64,000 nt of DNA from Chelativorans petroleitrophicus (GCF_025398195.1 NZ_JAODNV010000019.1:1-64000); one strand, 5' to 3'. Shown: positions 44,227 through 54,102, counted from the first letter of the stretch. Notes: a model not told the origin generated them from the sequence alone. Numbers and translations are program-made.

Positions 44227-45399
44227 ATGCGCATACGGAAGGTCGAGGCGTGGTGGGTGCGCGTGCCCATCGAGGAACGGCGGCAGCACCGCAGCGATTT
44301 CGGCCGGACCGTCACCTTTGATGCCGCTATCGTCAGGATCGAGACCGATGACGGGATCGTCGGCTGGGGCGAGGGCAAGAATGCGGCCGGCAGCTCCGGC
44401 AGCTATGGCGCGCTTGTCCATCTGCTCAATCACGAAATCGGCCCGAGACTTATCGGCCGCGATCCCGCTGACATCAGCCCGATCTGGGAAATGCTCTATA
44501 ACGGCGTGCGCCACGAGATGGCCGCCACGGCTGGCCATGCGATGCCGGAGCTTGCCCGGCGCGGGCTGACGGTTGCGGCCATCAGCGCGGTGGACATCGC
44601 GCTGTGGGACATTCTCGGCAAATCGCTCGGCCAGCCGGTGTGGCGGCTGCTTGGCGGCCGCAAGGCCGAGCGCCTGCCCGCGTATGCGTCAGGCGGCTGG
44701 GCGGACGCCGACACGATCGCGGATCAGCTTCGCGGATATATCGAGGCGGGCGGCTTCAAGGCGGTGAAGATGCGCGTGGGTGCCATGGACGGCACGCCGC
44801 ATGTCTCGGCGGAGCGCGTGCGCGCCGCACGGGCCGCTCTCGGGCCGGACACCGACCTGATGGTGGATGCGCACGGAACCTATACGGTCGCGGAGGCGAA
44901 GCGGTTCTGCCGCCTGGTTGCCGACTGCGATCTTGCCTGGTTCGAGGAACCGGTGATCGCGGATGACAAGCCGGGAATGGCGGAAGTCCGGGCGGCGAGC
45001 CACATACCCATTGCCGCGGGCGAATCCGAGGCGACCCGTTTTGCCTTCCGCGACCTTGCGGTGCTGAAGGCGGCGGACATCCTGCAGCCGGACCCCGCCT
45101 TCTGCGGCGGCATCACCGAGGCGATGCGGATTGCCGCGCTTGCTAGCGCGTTCAACCTGCGTTTCGCGCCGCATTTATGGGCTGGCGCACCTTGCTTCTT
45201 TTCCGGCCTGCATGTATGCGCGGCCTCGCCTGCAAGCTTCATCATCGAGTTCTCGCTTGGGGCGAATCCCATGATCCATGACCTCATCGAGGAAGAGGTG
45301 CGTGTGACGGACGGCATGATTGCAATTCCGGAAAAGCCAGGTCTGGGCTTCACCGTGCGTGAAGACTTCCTGCGCGCGCATGCGATAGGGGGACCATGA
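44227..45399 (+). CDS. Enolase-superfamily (mandelate racemase/MLE) enzyme, likely sugar acid dehydratase
   Basis: A 390-residue protein with the N-terminal capping domain (1-125) and the modified TIM barrel (130-370). Visible active-site elements: Lys-Met-Arg in FKAVKMRVG, metal Asp in LMVDAHG, metal Glu in WFEEPV, metal Glu in AAGESEATR, and an acid/base Asp (DILQPDP) with His (FAPHLWAG), the His-Asp dyad of the mandelate-racemase subgroup. Such enzymes usually dehydrate aldonic or aldaric acids to 2-keto-3-deoxy acids. Substrate not readable from sequence. It overlaps the GntR gene by four bases. Confidence 0.87.
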   Translation: MRIRKVEAWWVRVPIEERRQHRSDFGRTVTFDAAIVRIETDDGIVGWGEGKNAAGSSGSYGALVHLLNHEIGPRLIGRDPADISPIWEMLYNGVRHEMAATAGHAMPELARRGLTVAAISAVDIALWDILGKSLGQPVWRLLGGRKAERLPAYASGGWADADTIADQLRGYIEAGGFKAVKMRVGAMDGTPHVSAERVRAARAALGPDTDLMVDAHGTYTVAEAKRFCRLVADCDLAWFEEPVIADDKPGMAEVRAASHIPIAAGESEATRFAFRDLAVLKAADILQPDPAFCGGITEAMRIAALASAFNLRFAPHLWAGAPCFFSGLHVCAASPASFIIEFSLGANPMIHDLIEEEVRVTDGMIAIPEKPGLGFTVREDFLRAHAIGGP

Positions 45400-46109
45400 G
45401 GGAGAACAACCTCCTGCCGGATCTCGCCGCCTATCTCTACGCCCATTCCAACAAGGCGAACGGACGCACGCCGTCCGAACGCGAGCTTGCGGAGCATTTC
45501 GCCGTAAGTCGCGGGCAGATTCGCGAGGCGCTCGCCATTCTGGAGGCCATGCGCATCGTTGAACGGCGTGCCAAGTCCGGCATCTACCTGACGACGACAA
45601 ATGCCAGTGTGGAGGCGATGGCGCTGTTCGCCAGAGCTGGCGTCCCGCTCGATCCGATCCAGATTTACGAGACCGTGGAGCTGCGCAAGATCCACGAGAT
45701 AAAGGCGGCGGAGCTCGCCTGCGAGCGGGCGACCGAGGAGAATTTCGAGCGGCTGAGGGAAATTCTGCGCGCTTCGGAGGAGAGTATCGCCGCCGGGCGC
45801 GGACTCGTACGGGAGGACCGCGACTTTCATCTTGAGATCGTTCGCGCCACCAAGAACAGCGTCTTTCACAAGGTGTGCAGCGTCTACTACATGATGGGCG
45901 AGCAGCGGCTGCCCGTCTATTTCGCCGATCCGGAGCGTTCGCGCATTTCGCACGCGGAGCATATCCAGATTTTCGAGGCGCTTCTCCGCCGCGACGGAAA
46001 TCTGGCCCAGGCGCTGATGAGTGCGCATCTGAAGGGCGCGGAAAGCTACTGGAAGGGTCTGATCGGCAGCCCGGACGAGAAGGAAAGCCGGGAAGAGGAA
46101 CGGGTGTGA
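45396..46109 (+). CDS. GntR-family regulator, FCD type
   Basis: A 237-residue repressor-type protein. The winged helix (about 15-75) includes RTPSERELAEHFAVSRGQIR and the C-terminal FCD domain (about 85-225) has the metal/ligand residues expected (EDRDFHLEIVRATKNS, HAEHIQIFEALLRRD). FadR-subfamily proteins bind TGGT-N3-ACCA-like sites, present three times in this cluster. The ligand is probably a sugar acid of the pathway. Its ATG overlaps the dehydratase stop. Confidence 0.9.
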   Translation: MRENNLLPDLAAYLYAHSNKANGRTPSERELAEHFAVSRGQIREALAILEAMRIVERRAKSGIYLTTTNASVEAMALFARAGVPLDPIQIYETVELRKIHEIKAAELACERATEENFERLREILRASEESIAAGRGLVREDRDFHLEIVRATKNSVFHKVCSVYYMMGEQRLPVYFADPERSRISHAEHIQIFEALLRRDGNLAQALMSAHLKGAESYWKGLIGSPDEKESREEERV

Positions 46110-46112
46110 GCC

Positions 46113-47102
46113 GTGCCGGTCATACTCTCCACCCATCCGCTCCATCCGCAAGTGGAAACCAGGCTTGCCGAGGCGGGGATACTGAGGATAGCGGCGGAGA
46201 GGCAACCGGCGGCGCTCGTCGAAGAGGCCCGGGACGCCGATATCGTTATCGTGCGGGCGCCCCTGCCGCCTGAACTGTTCACCGCCGCACCCCGCCTTCG
46301 TGCCGCCATCCGCCACGGCGCGGGTCTCGACATGATCCCGATAAAGGAAGCAACCGCGGCCGGCGTTCTGGTGGCCAATGTGCCGGGCGCCAATGCCCGT
46401 ACAGTGGCTGAGCACGTCTTTCTGGTGACTCTGGCGATGCTGCGCCGCCTGCGCCTTATGGACCGCGACCTGCGGACATCCGGCTGGTCCGCCGCTCGGG
46501 CACATGCCGATCATGGAGCCGAGCTTTCCGGCCGCATCATGGGCATCGTCGGCATGGGCAATGTTGGCCGCGCGGTTTGCCGTATCGCGCAGGGGTTCGG
46601 CCTGGAGGTGATCGCCAACACCCGCACGCGATCCGCGCTGCCGGAGGGGGTGCGGATGGTCGGGCTCGACGAGCTGTTTGCGCAGGCCGATGTCGTCGTT
46701 TTGTGCTGCCCGCTTACCGACGAGACGCGCGGCCTTGCCGATCGCGCTAGGATCGGGCGGATGAAGCCCACGGCGCTCTTGGTCAATGTCTCGCGCGGTC
46801 CTGTCGTGGACGACGATGCCCTTCTCGCCGCACTGTCTGAAGGTCGGATCGGCGGCGCCGCCCTCGATGTCTTTACCGTCCAGCCGCTCCCCCAGGATCA
46901 CCCCTATTTCGGTTTCGACAATGTGATCCTCACACCGCATGCGGCGGGTATCACGCGGGAAAGCATGCTGCGCATGGGTATGGGGGCTGCCGAGGAGGCC
47001 GTTCGGGTGCTTAAGGGCGAACTGCCAGTGAATCTGTGCAATCCGGAGGCTGTGGCGCTTTACCGGACTCGCTTTCCGCAGCAGCCCTTGCAAGCCGGGT
47101 AG
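46113..47102 (+). CDS. D-2-hydroxyacid dehydrogenase
   Basis: A GTG start four bases behind the GntR stop gives 329 residues of a D-isomer-specific 2-hydroxyacid dehydrogenase. The Rossmann motif is [12 protein letters not shown] near 145, the catalytic Arg is in [10 protein letters not shown] near 228 and the catalytic His in ILTPHAAG near 280. It reduces or oxidises a 2-keto acid with NAD(P)H; here it may act on the dehydratase product. Related phosphoglycerate dehydrogenases are longer. Last gene of the operon. Confidence 0.88.
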   Translation: MPVILSTHPLHPQVETRLAEAGILRIAAERQPAALVEEARDADIVIVRAPLPPELFTAAPRLRAAIRHGAGLDMIPIKEATAAGVLVANVPGANARTVAEHVFLVTLAMLRRLRLMDRDLRTSGWSAARAHADHGAELSGRIMGIVGMGNVGRAVCRIAQGFGLEVIANTRTRSALPEGVRMVGLDELFAQADVVVLCCPLTDETRGLADRARIGRMKPTALLVNVSRGPVVDDDALLAALSEGRIGGAALDVFTVQPLPQDHPYFGFDNVILTPHAAGITRESMLRMGMGAAEEAVRVLKGELPVNLCNPEAVALYRTRFPQQPLQAG

Positions 47103-47186
47103 CGCCGCCTCACGCAATTTCCGCATCTCGCAACTTGCCGCGGCGGGCCCCATATCGGTGAAAACAGGTCAGCCGTGGAGAGCCCC

Positions 47187-48203
47187 ATGATTCCTTTTTC
47201 CGTCCTCGACCTTGCTCCCATCGCGGACGGCGCAACCACAGCCGATGCGCTTTCAAATATCCTTGATCTCGCCCGGCATGCGGAAGCCTGGGGCTACGAA
47301 CGGTTTTGGCTGGCCGAGCATCACAACATGCCCGGCATTGCCAGCGCGGCCACGGCGGTGCTGGCCGCCCATGTGGCGGCGGGCACGAAGCGGATTCGGG
47401 TTGGCGCCGGCGGCATCATGCTGCCCAATCATGCGCCGCTGGTGGTGGCTGAACAGTTCGGGACGCTCGCCACGCTTCACCCGAACCGCATCGACCTCGG
47501 CCTTGGCCGCGCGCCTGGCACTGACATGGTCACCGCTCGCGCCTTGCGTCGGGGCCTGGAACAGGGCGAGGGATTCCCGCGGGATGTGTTGGAGATACTC
47601 TCCTATTTCGATGACCCGCAGCCGGGTCAGGCTGTGCGCGCCATTCCCGGCGCGGGGACCCACGTGCCCGTCTGGATTCTCGGCTCCAGCCTCTATGGGG
47701 CGCAGCTCGCCGCGCAGCTTGGGCTGCCCTACGCCTTCGCCTCCCATTTCGCTCCTGCGGCTCTTGACGACGCACTTGCTCTCTACCGGGAGACGTTCCG
47801 CCCGTCACGCTATTGCGAGCGCCCCCGCTTCATGCTGGCGCTAAATGTCTTCGCCGCCGAAACGGATGAGGAGGGGCTTTTTCTCAAAACCTCCATGCAG
47901 CAGGCCTTCATCAACCTGCGCTCAGGCCGGCCCGGACCCCTGCCAAGGCCGGTCAAGAACCTTTCCGATGAGGTAGAACCTGCGATGATGGCCGCTGTAG
48001 ATCACGCGCTGTCCTTCTCGGCGGCAGGCTCGCCGGAAACCGTGAAGCGGGTGATCTCGGATTTTCTGACACGGTATCGGCCGGACGAAGTTATCATCAC
48101 CGGCCAGATCCACGATCATCGGGCCCGGCTCCGATCCTTCGAGATCGCAGCTGATGTTCTGCGCTCGATCGGCGAGGATGTGAAAGCAGCAGACGATCGG
48201 TAA
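47187..48203 (+). CDS. LLM-class flavin-dependent oxidoreductase
   Basis: A 338-residue luciferase-like TIM barrel. The ATG at 47187 with GGAGAG upstream is preferred to a GTG at 47175. The start ([15 protein letters not shown]) and [29 protein letters not shown] and [17 protein letters not shown] match the MsnO8-like group. Uses FMN or F420 in relatives; no partner reductase lies nearby. A gap of 85 bases separates it from the hydroxyacid dehydrogenase, so co-transcription is possible. Substrate unknown. Confidence 0.87.
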   Translation: MIPFSVLDLAPIADGATTADALSNILDLARHAEAWGYERFWLAEHHNMPGIASAATAVLAAHVAAGTKRIRVGAGGIMLPNHAPLVVAEQFGTLATLHPNRIDLGLGRAPGTDMVTARALRRGLEQGEGFPRDVLEILSYFDDPQPGQAVRAIPGAGTHVPVWILGSSLYGAQLAAQLGLPYAFASHFAPAALDDALALYRETFRPSRYCERPRFMLALNVFAAETDEEGLFLKTSMQQAFINLRSGRPGPLPRPVKNLSDEVEPAMMAAVDHALSFSAAGSPETVKRVISDFLTRYRPDEVIITGQIHDHRARLRSFEIAADVLRSIGEDVKAADDR

Positions 48204-48270
48204 GAGCAGTGCCCATCCTAGGAAGTATGCAGCATCCCGCCGCAAGGAAGGGCTCCGCAGCGCCGATAAC

Positions 48271-48377
48271 GGCGGGGCAACGGTCCGCCGGGAGTGGCTC
48301 CCCCCACCCACATTCTCCCGGCGGACCCCCGCCGCCCCCTCCCGAATCCTTTCCGTGTCTCACGGAAGCACGGAAAG
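48271..48377. terminator. Two strong hairpins between convergent genes
   Basis: A 13-bp perfect stem (48282-48294 with 48315-48327) is extended by an outer GGCGGGG/CCCCGCC pairing around 48271 and 48333. A second 9-bp stem follows (CTTTCCGTG 48349-48357 with CACGGAAAG 48369-48377). They separate the flavin oxidoreductase from the convergent ABC transporter genes and probably stop transcription from both sides. Confidence 0.65.
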
Positions 48378-48441
48378 AACTCTGTTGCTGATATTGCGCG
48401 ATTCCGGACGGAAACCAGTGATCGCCTCTCCCGGAAACGCG

Positions 48442-49518
48442 CTAGCCTGCGTGCCTCAGGCTGAGCCCGCTTGAGCCATCGAACAGGATCACTTTCTGCG
48501 GGTTCCACGCGCAGCGCACCGTCTCGTCCACCTCCACCTTGAGCGTGGCTGGAACCGTGGCGCGGAAGATCGTCTGTGCCGCGTTGAGCGTAAGGATCTT
48601 CTCCACGCCGTGGTTTTCCACGTCATGCACCGTGGCTTCGACCGCCGCGCCCGGCTCGACGGAAACGTCCTCCGGCCGGACACCGAAAATGATCGGCCGG
48701 CCCTCATCCGGAACAGCCTGGCCGTTGAGCGGCAGCTCGAACGTGCCGGGTTTAATGACCGCCCGGCCGCCTTGCAGCCGGCCCTCGAACAGATTTATGG
48801 GCGGCGAGCCGACGGAGCGTGCCACAAATGTGTTGCGCGGATTGTTGTAGATTTCGTTCGGCGTGCCGGTCTGCACCAGCCGGCCGCGATCGAGCACGCC
48901 GATCTTGTCGGCCATGGACATGGCCTCTATCTGGTCGTGCGTGACGAAAAGGAAGGTGGCGCCGAGCGTCATCTGCAGGTTTTTCAGCTCCGTGCGCAGC
49001 GCCTCGCGCAGCTTGGCGTCCAGCGCCGACAGGGGCTCGTCCATCAGGAAGACGCGCGGCTTGCGCACGATCGCCCGGCCGATGGAGACACGCTGCATCT
49101 CGCCGCCCGACAGCCTCTCTGTCTTGCGGTCTAGCAGATGCTCGATGCGCAGGATTTTCGCTGCACGGGCCACCCGGTCCCGCATCTCGTCCGGTTCGAC
49201 ACGCCTGATCTTGGCCTTTAGCGGGAATTCGAGATTCTCGCGCACCGTGTAGCGCGGGTAGAGCGAGTATTGCTGCAGCACGAGGGCCACGTCGCGTTCT
49301 GCCGGCCCCCACGTGCCGACGTCGACACCGTCGATGAAAATCTGGCCCTCGGTCGGCTTTTCGAGGCCGGCGATCAACCGAAGTGTTGTCGTTTTGCCGG
49401 CACCGGTCTGCCCGAGGAGGACGAAGAACTCGCCATCGCCGATCTGCAGGTCGAGCTTGCGAAGCGCGGTCGTGGCGCCGAATTTCTTGGTGATGCCCCT
49501 GAGTTCGATATGCGCCAT
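48442..49518 (-). CDS. Carbohydrate ABC transporter, ATP-binding protein 2
   Basis: A 358-residue MalK/UgpC-class ATPase. Walker A GQTGAGKTT near residue 38, signature LSGGEMQRVSIGRAI near 135, Walker B VFLMDEPLSALD near 155, and a C-terminal TOBE domain from about 240. The ATG shares one base with the stop of the ATPase gene upstream (49518). A second, different ATPase in one operon is typical of glycerol-type (GlpST-like) transporters. Confidence 0.92.
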   Translation of the reverse strand: MAHIELRGITKKFGATTALRKLDLQIGDGEFFVLLGQTGAGKTTTLRLIAGLEKPTEGQIFIDGVDVGTWGPAERDVALVLQQYSLYPRYTVRENLEFPLKAKIRRVEPDEMRDRVARAAKILRIEHLLDRKTERLSGGEMQRVSIGRAIVRKPRVFLMDEPLSALDAKLREALRTELKNLQMTLGATFLFVTHDQIEAMSMADKIGVLDRGRLVQTGTPNEIYNNPRNTFVARSVGSPPINLFEGRLQGGRAVIKPGTFELPLNGQAVPDEGRPIIFGVRPEDVSVEPGAAVEATVHDVENHGVEKILTLNAAQTIFRATVPATLKVEVDETVRCAWNPQKVILFDGSSGLSLRHAG

Positions 49519-50627
49519 TACAACCTCACGCCAAGGGAGTTTCCGCTCCTCGTATCGAAGAAATGCGCCTGCGCCGGATCGATGCGCGCCCAGACCTGTT
49601 CACCTGGGCGCGGCACGAAACCGCTTTTCGTGCGCGCGCGCAGGAAACGGTCGCCGATCTGAAGATCGACGATGTCGTGCGAGCCGAGAGGCTCGATAAT
49701 GTGAGCCTCGACCGGCAGATAGCCTTCCCGTTTCTCCCGCTCCACCAGCACGCCCTCGGGCCGCACGCCGAGGCTGATGGCGTCCGGAGAGGCCTTGCCC
49801 GCCTCAAGCAACGCGATGAGCTTGCGGGGGAACGGGAAGCCATGTTCTGCGCCGGGCATGAAGACGCGGGCCTCGTCCTTCTCCTCCGTGATGCGGGCCT
49901 CGGCCACGTTCATGACCGGGCTGCCCACGAATTGCGCGACGAAGAGATTGGCTGGATGGGTGTAAACCTCGTCGGGCGTGCCGACCTGCTGCAGCACGCC
50001 CTCGTTCATGATGACGATGCGGTCAGCCAGCGCCATGGCTTCCACCTGATCGTGCGTGACATAGATGGTGGTAGAGCCCTGCTTTATATGCAGCCGCTTG
50101 ATCTCAGTGCGCATTTCCTCGCGCAGCGTCGCGTCCAGCGCGCCGATCGGCTCATCCATGAGAAGCGCCTTGGGGCTGCGAACCAACGCGCGCCCGATCG
50201 CCACGCGCTGCATGTCGCCGCCCGAAAGCGCGGAAGGCCGGCGCTGCAGAAGCGGCGTGATCTGCAGGATCTCCGCCATCTGCCGCACGGCGCGGTCCAC
50301 TTCTGCCTTGCTCTGGCGCGTGGCGCGCAGCGGGAAGGCGATGTTCTCGTAGACCGTCATGTGCGGGTAGAGCGAGAAGGACTGGAAGACGAAGGCGATG
50401 TCGCGGTCCGCGGCCTTCAGATGCTGCACCGCCTTGCCGTCTATGAGGATGTCTCCCTCGTCGATCGTCTCCAGACCGGCGATGGCGCGCAGCGTCGTCG
50501 TCTTGCCGCAACCGGACGGCCCGAGCATGACGATGAATTCGTTGTCCTCGATGACGAGGTTCATGTCCTTGATGACCTGAACGTCGCCGAAGAACTTCTG
50601 CACTCCGCGAAGCTCGATATGGGTCAT
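49518..50627 (-). CDS. Carbohydrate ABC transporter, ATP-binding protein 1
   Basis: A 369-residue MalK/UgpC-class ATPase. Walker A GPSGCGKTT, signature LSGGDMQRVAIGRAL, Walker B ALLMDEPIGALD and a C-terminal TOBE domain. The ATG at 50627 overlaps the small membrane gene by four bases. The two ATPases would make a heterodimer under the two permeases. Confidence 0.92.
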   Translation of the reverse strand: MTHIELRGVQKFFGDVQVIKDMNLVIEDNEFIVMLGPSGCGKTTTLRAIAGLETIDEGDILIDGKAVQHLKAADRDIAFVFQSFSLYPHMTVYENIAFPLRATRQSKAEVDRAVRQMAEILQITPLLQRRPSALSGGDMQRVAIGRALVRSPKALLMDEPIGALDATLREEMRTEIKRLHIKQGSTTIYVTHDQVEAMALADRIVIMNEGVLQQVGTPDEVYTHPANLFVAQFVGSPVMNVAEARITEEKDEARVFMPGAEHGFPFPRKLIALLEAGKASPDAISLGVRPEGVLVEREKREGYLPVEAHIIEPLGSHDIVDLQIGDRFLRARTKSGFVPRPGEQVWARIDPAQAHFFDTRSGNSLGVRL

Positions 50628-50854
50628 AGGGCGGCTCTCCCCTCGCGCGCGTCTTCCTCCTCTTCGTCCGATGCTTCTGCCTCGAGCGGAATGTGCGAGG
50701 TGATCATGAAGGCGACGAGGCCGACGAGTGTGATGGTCACGCCATAGCGGTGCAGGAACAAGTTCCACGGCTGGCAAAGCGCCACGATGCCGAGGATCAT
50801 CAACGTCTGCGCCGCCGGAACCAGATATTTTTGGTTCAGCTTGCGGAAGGTCAT
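50624..50854 (-). CDS. Small membrane protein of the ABC operon
   Basis: A 76-residue protein with two hydrophobic segments (about 10-28 and 38-54) and an acidic tail (ASDEEEEDAREG). Its start overlaps the permease stop and its stop overlaps the ATPase start, so it is translated as part of the operon and is unlikely to be spurious. A short membrane protein is also found between permease and ATPase genes in glycerol-type transporters (DUF2160), but I cannot confirm homology. Confidence 0.75.
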   Translation of the reverse strand: MTFRKLNQKYLVPAAQTLMILGIVALCQPWNLFLHRYGVTITLVGLVAFMITSHIPLEAEASDEEEEDAREGRAAL

Positions 50855-51807
50855 TTGCGGATCGCTCCGAAGGACATGCCGCGCAGGAGATGGTTGCGTA
50901 GCAGGAAGGTGAAGATAGCGACCGGCAGCAGGAACAGGAACGTGCCGGCGGCAATCGCCGTCCAGTCCGTCAGGCCCGATCCCACCTGGGCCGGAATGAA
51001 GGGCGGCGCCGTCTGTGCGTCGCGGTTGGTCAGCATCAGCGCAAAGGCATATTCGTTCCACGCCGTGATGAAACAGAAGACGGCGGTGGCGGCGATGCCG
51101 GTGGTCGCTTCTGGCAGCACGATCTTGAAGAAGGCCTGCATACGCGTATAGCCGTCGACCAGCGCCGCCTCCTCATATTCCTTCGGGATCTCGTCGATGA
51201 AGCCCTTCATGAGCCACACCGAGAAGGACAGGTTGAAGGCGGTGTAGAGGATGATGAGGCCGATATGCGTATCGGTCATGCCCACCGCGCGGTACATGAG
51301 GAACATCGGGATCGCCACCACCACCGGCGGCAGCATGCGGGTCGACAGGATGAAGAACAACCAGTCCTGCTCCCCCGGCACCCGGAAGCGCGAGAAACCG
51401 TAGGCCGTGAGCGTGCCCATGGAGACGGCGAGCAGCGTGCTCGTCACGGCAACGATCAGGCTGTTCTTGAAGCGGTCGGGATAGCCGGAAAGCTGCACGG
51501 AATCGCCCACCCGCAGCACCCGCTCGCCGCCGTCGTAGATACGCCTCTCCCACCAGGGCGCGGCCTCGTAGACCTCCTCCTCGACCGGCCGAGTAAGCTG
51601 CACCCGCTTGGTGAACAGCTTGATGAAGGGTGTGATCTCCGGCTGGAAGAGAACCGTCGGCGGCACGGTGGTGGCAAGCGCGCGCGGCTTGAACGCAGTG
51701 GAGCCGATCCAGTAGATCGGTGCCAGGAAGATGAGCGTGACGACGATGACCGCCGCGATGGCGAGGCGGTTGGCCAGTCTCTGGCGCGAGGTCTGGACAG
51801 CAGCCAT
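50851..51807 (-). CDS. Carbohydrate ABC transporter, permease 2
   Basis: A 318-residue MalG-type permease with six membrane segments and the EAA loop EEAALVDGYTRMQAFFKIVLP near residues 205-225. A periplasmic insertion of about 60 residues after the first segment (VQLTRPVEEEVYEAAPWWE) is unusually long for MalG types. It pairs with the permease at 51809. Confidence 0.92.
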   Translation of the reverse strand: MAAVQTSRQRLANRLAIAAVIVVTLIFLAPIYWIGSTAFKPRALATTVPPTVLFQPEITPFIKLFTKRVQLTRPVEEEVYEAAPWWERRIYDGGERVLRVGDSVQLSGYPDRFKNSLIVAVTSTLLAVSMGTLTAYGFSRFRVPGEQDWLFFILSTRMLPPVVVAIPMFLMYRAVGMTDTHIGLIILYTAFNLSFSVWLMKGFIDEIPKEYEEAALVDGYTRMQAFFKIVLPEATTGIAATAVFCFITAWNEYAFALMLTNRDAQTAPPFIPAQVGSGLTDWTAIAAGTFLFLLPVAIFTFLLRNHLLRGMSFGAIRK

Positions 51808-51808
51808 C

Positions 51809-52741
51809 TCAGCGCTCCTTCACGCGATTGAGATATTTGATGTAGACGTTGGTTATGGCGATCACCACGATCAGCATGATGTAGGCGAGCGCGCAGGAAA
51901 GCCCGGTCTGCCACTCCTGGAAGGCCATTTTGTACAGTCTGATGGCGATCACTTCCGTGGTAGGCTGGCCGCTCATGATGAAAGGCAGATCGAAGCTCTT
52001 GAACGCCTCCATGGTGCGGAAGATGAGGGCAATCAGGAGCAGCGGCGAGACCAGCGGCAGGGTTATGCGTGTGAAGGTGTACCAGCTCGACGCGCGGTCG
52101 ATCGCCGCCGCCTCGTAAAGATGCTTGGGCACGGCCGAAAGCCCCGCCAGCGACAGCAGCATGACGAAGGGTGACCACATCCAGATATCGGTGATGGCCA
52201 CCGCGTAAAGCGCCATGTCGGGATTGGACAGCCAGTCGAAACGGCCGAGGCCGAGGGCATAGTTGATGATGCCCCAGGACGGATCGTAGAGCAGCTTCCA
52301 GAAGAGGCCCACCACGGCCATAGACATCATCATCGGCAGCAGCAAGAGCGTGGTGACGAAGCCCTTGAAGGGAAAGGCGCGGTTGAGAAGTAGCGCCACG
52401 CCGAAGCCGACAATCATCTGCCCGCCGACCGAAACGATCACATATTTCGCCGTGACGGTGAAGTTGCGCCAGATATTCGGATCGGACAAAAGCCGCCGGT
52501 AGTTTTCGAGGCCGATGAAGCTGGCCGGCGCGTTCACCGAAGCGCGGAAATCCGTGAAAGAGTAGCCAAGCGAGTAGAGCAGCGGAAAGATGTTGAAGAC
52601 GATCAGGAACAGGATCGTCGGAATGATGAACATGTTGCGGATTTTGATGTCGCTCCAGCCGCGGGCGGCGGCGCGCGCCTGCGGATCCAGCCTATCGAGG
52701 GCGGCGGTCGTCACGACCCGGCTCCTTTCGACTTCGGTCAT
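51809..52741 (-). CDS. Carbohydrate ABC transporter, permease 1
   Basis: A 310-residue MalF/UgpA-type permease with six membrane segments and the EAA loop LYEAAAIDRASSWYTFTRIT near residue 215. One base separates it from permease 2. It follows the binding-protein gene after a 59-base gap with a hairpin. Confidence 0.92.
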   Translation of the reverse strand: MTEVERSRVVTTAALDRLDPQARAAARGWSDIKIRNMFIIPTILFLIVFNIFPLLYSLGYSFTDFRASVNAPASFIGLENYRRLLSDPNIWRNFTVTAKYVIVSVGGQMIVGFGVALLLNRAFPFKGFVTTLLLLPMMMSMAVVGLFWKLLYDPSWGIINYALGLGRFDWLSNPDMALYAVAITDIWMWSPFVMLLSLAGLSAVPKHLYEAAAIDRASSWYTFTRITLPLVSPLLLIALIFRTMEAFKSFDLPFIMSGQPTTEVIAIRLYKMAFQEWQTGLSCALAYIMLIVVIAITNVYIKYLNRVKER

Positions 52742-52764
52742 GTCAGTCGGTCATTCAGATTGCC

Positions 52765-52791
52765 ATGGGAGGGAGCGGCGCTCCCTCCCAT
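52765..52791 (-). other. Intercistronic hairpin after the binding-protein gene
   Basis: ATGGGAGGGAGC (52765-52776) and GCTCCCTCCCAT (52780-52791) form a perfect 12-bp stem with a three-base loop between binding protein and first permease. As in the urt operon, it may raise the relative amount of binding protein. Confidence 0.6.
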
Positions 52792-52800
52792 CCTCCGTCC

Positions 52801-54102
52801 CTAGTTCAAGCGGCCATACCTCTTGAACGTCTCCTCCCAGTCTGCGGCAAGGCCGTCGAGCGCTTCCTTGGCCGTTCCCTGGCCGCCCACCACATAAGGA
52901 TAGACGCGGTTGTTCATCTGGCTGAGCAGTTCCGCATATTCCGGCACGGCCCAGAAGTCCTTCACGATCTGCATGGACTGGTAGAACGCCTCGTTGAAAG
53001 GCGTGGCCTTGCGGAATTCTTCGGATTCCAGAACCGCGGCATGGCAGGTGTAGCCGCCGAGTGCGCCCCACTTTTGCTGGACGTCCTCGCGGATGAACCA
53101 CTCGAGGAATTTGAAGGCTTCCTCCTTGTTCTGCGAGTAGCTGACGATCGACATGCCCTGACCGCCCAGCGCTGCGAACTGCGCTCCACCCGGTCCGGCC
53201 GGATTGACGAAATAGCCGGTGTTCTCGGCGTGCGGGTTGGTCGCAGGGTTGGCGAGCGCCGGGAAGAAGGCGAAGTAGTTCATGCTCATCGCCGCCAGAC
53301 CCTCGGTGATCGCCTGGTTGTTCTCCAGGAAGAAGGTCTTGCCCCAGTTGGGCGGCGTGAATTGATAGAGCTCGCGATACATCTCGAGCGCTTCGATGTT
53401 CTCGGGCGAGTTGGTGATGCCCTGAACCTGATAGGTTCCGTAGTCGCCAAGTTCTCCGCCATAGGAGAAGATGGTCTGCTCCACGCCCATGATCAGGCCG
53501 TCATAGGAGTTGTCCGTGTAGATGGCGATGCCGTAACGCCCTTCGTCCGGACGGTGGAAGAACTCCGCGATGTCGCGAAGCTGCTTGTAATCCTTCGGCA
53601 CGTCCAGTTCGTAACCGTACTTCTCCTTGAAGGCCGCCTTTTCGGCCGGATCCTCGAACCAGTCCTTGCGGTAGGCCCAGCCGTTCGCGTCGCCCTCGGT
53701 CGGGATCGCCCAATACTTGCCGTTATATTCGGAGTAGTACTTGATCGTCGCCGGCACGAAGACCTCGTGCAGGTTGTGCTTCTCGAAAAACTCCGTCAGA
53801 TCGACGAAGTGGCCGCCCTCCGAGCCAGCCCCGAGCCACTGGGAATCACCGACCACGAGATCGTAGGCGTCGCCATGGGCGTTGAACTCGGCGAACGCCT
53901 TTGTCTGGAAGTCCGCCCAGGGGGTCGTTTCGACCCGGACCGTGACGCCCGTTTCGGCGGTGTATTCGTTGACCAGTTCCTGCAGGTAGTTGGCAGGATC
54001 CCATTCCGCCCAGAAGATGGTCAGTTCCTGGGCGAAAACGGAGGTTCCGCTGGACAAAACAAGCCCAATGCCGGCGAGCACGCCGGTCAGTTTCATGCGC
54101 AT
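52801..54102 (-). CDS. Carbohydrate ABC transporter, substrate-binding protein
   Basis: A 433-residue family 1 extracellular binding protein with signal peptide (MRMKLTGVLAGIGLVLSSGT, cleavage near VFAQ). ELTIFWAEWDPANYLQELVN opens the mature part; several Trp and Tyr residues (TTPWADFQTK, GYFVNPAGPGG) suit sugar stacking. The GntR-type operator at 54254, about 150 bases upstream, ties it to the catabolic genes at 42-47 kb. The substrate is probably the sugar or sugar acid those enzymes convert. Confidence 0.9.
   Translation of the reverse strand: MRMKLTGVLAGIGLVLSSGTSVFAQELTIFWAEWDPANYLQELVNEYTAETGVTVRVETTPWADFQTKAFAEFNAHGDAYDLVVGDSQWLGAGSEGGHFVDLTEFFEKHNLHEVFVPATIKYYSEYNGKYWAIPTEGDANGWAYRKDWFEDPAEKAAFKEKYGYELDVPKDYKQLRDIAEFFHRPDEGRYGIAIYTDNSYDGLIMGVEQTIFSYGGELGDYGTYQVQGITNSPENIEALEMYRELYQFTPPNWGKTFFLENNQAITEGLAAMSMNYFAFFPALANPATNPHAENTGYFVNPAGPGGAQFAALGGQGMSIVSYSQNKEEAFKFLEWFIREDVQQKWGALGGYTCHAAVLESEEFRKATPFNEAFYQSMQIVKDFWAVPEYAELLSQMNNRVYPYVVGGQGTAKEALDGLAADWEETFKRYGRLN

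Noticed and set aside
44880-47153. 757-codon minus-strand open frame
   Set aside because: Antisense to the dehydratase, GntR and hydroxyacid dehydrogenase genes; unusual only because GC-rich third positions keep this frame open.
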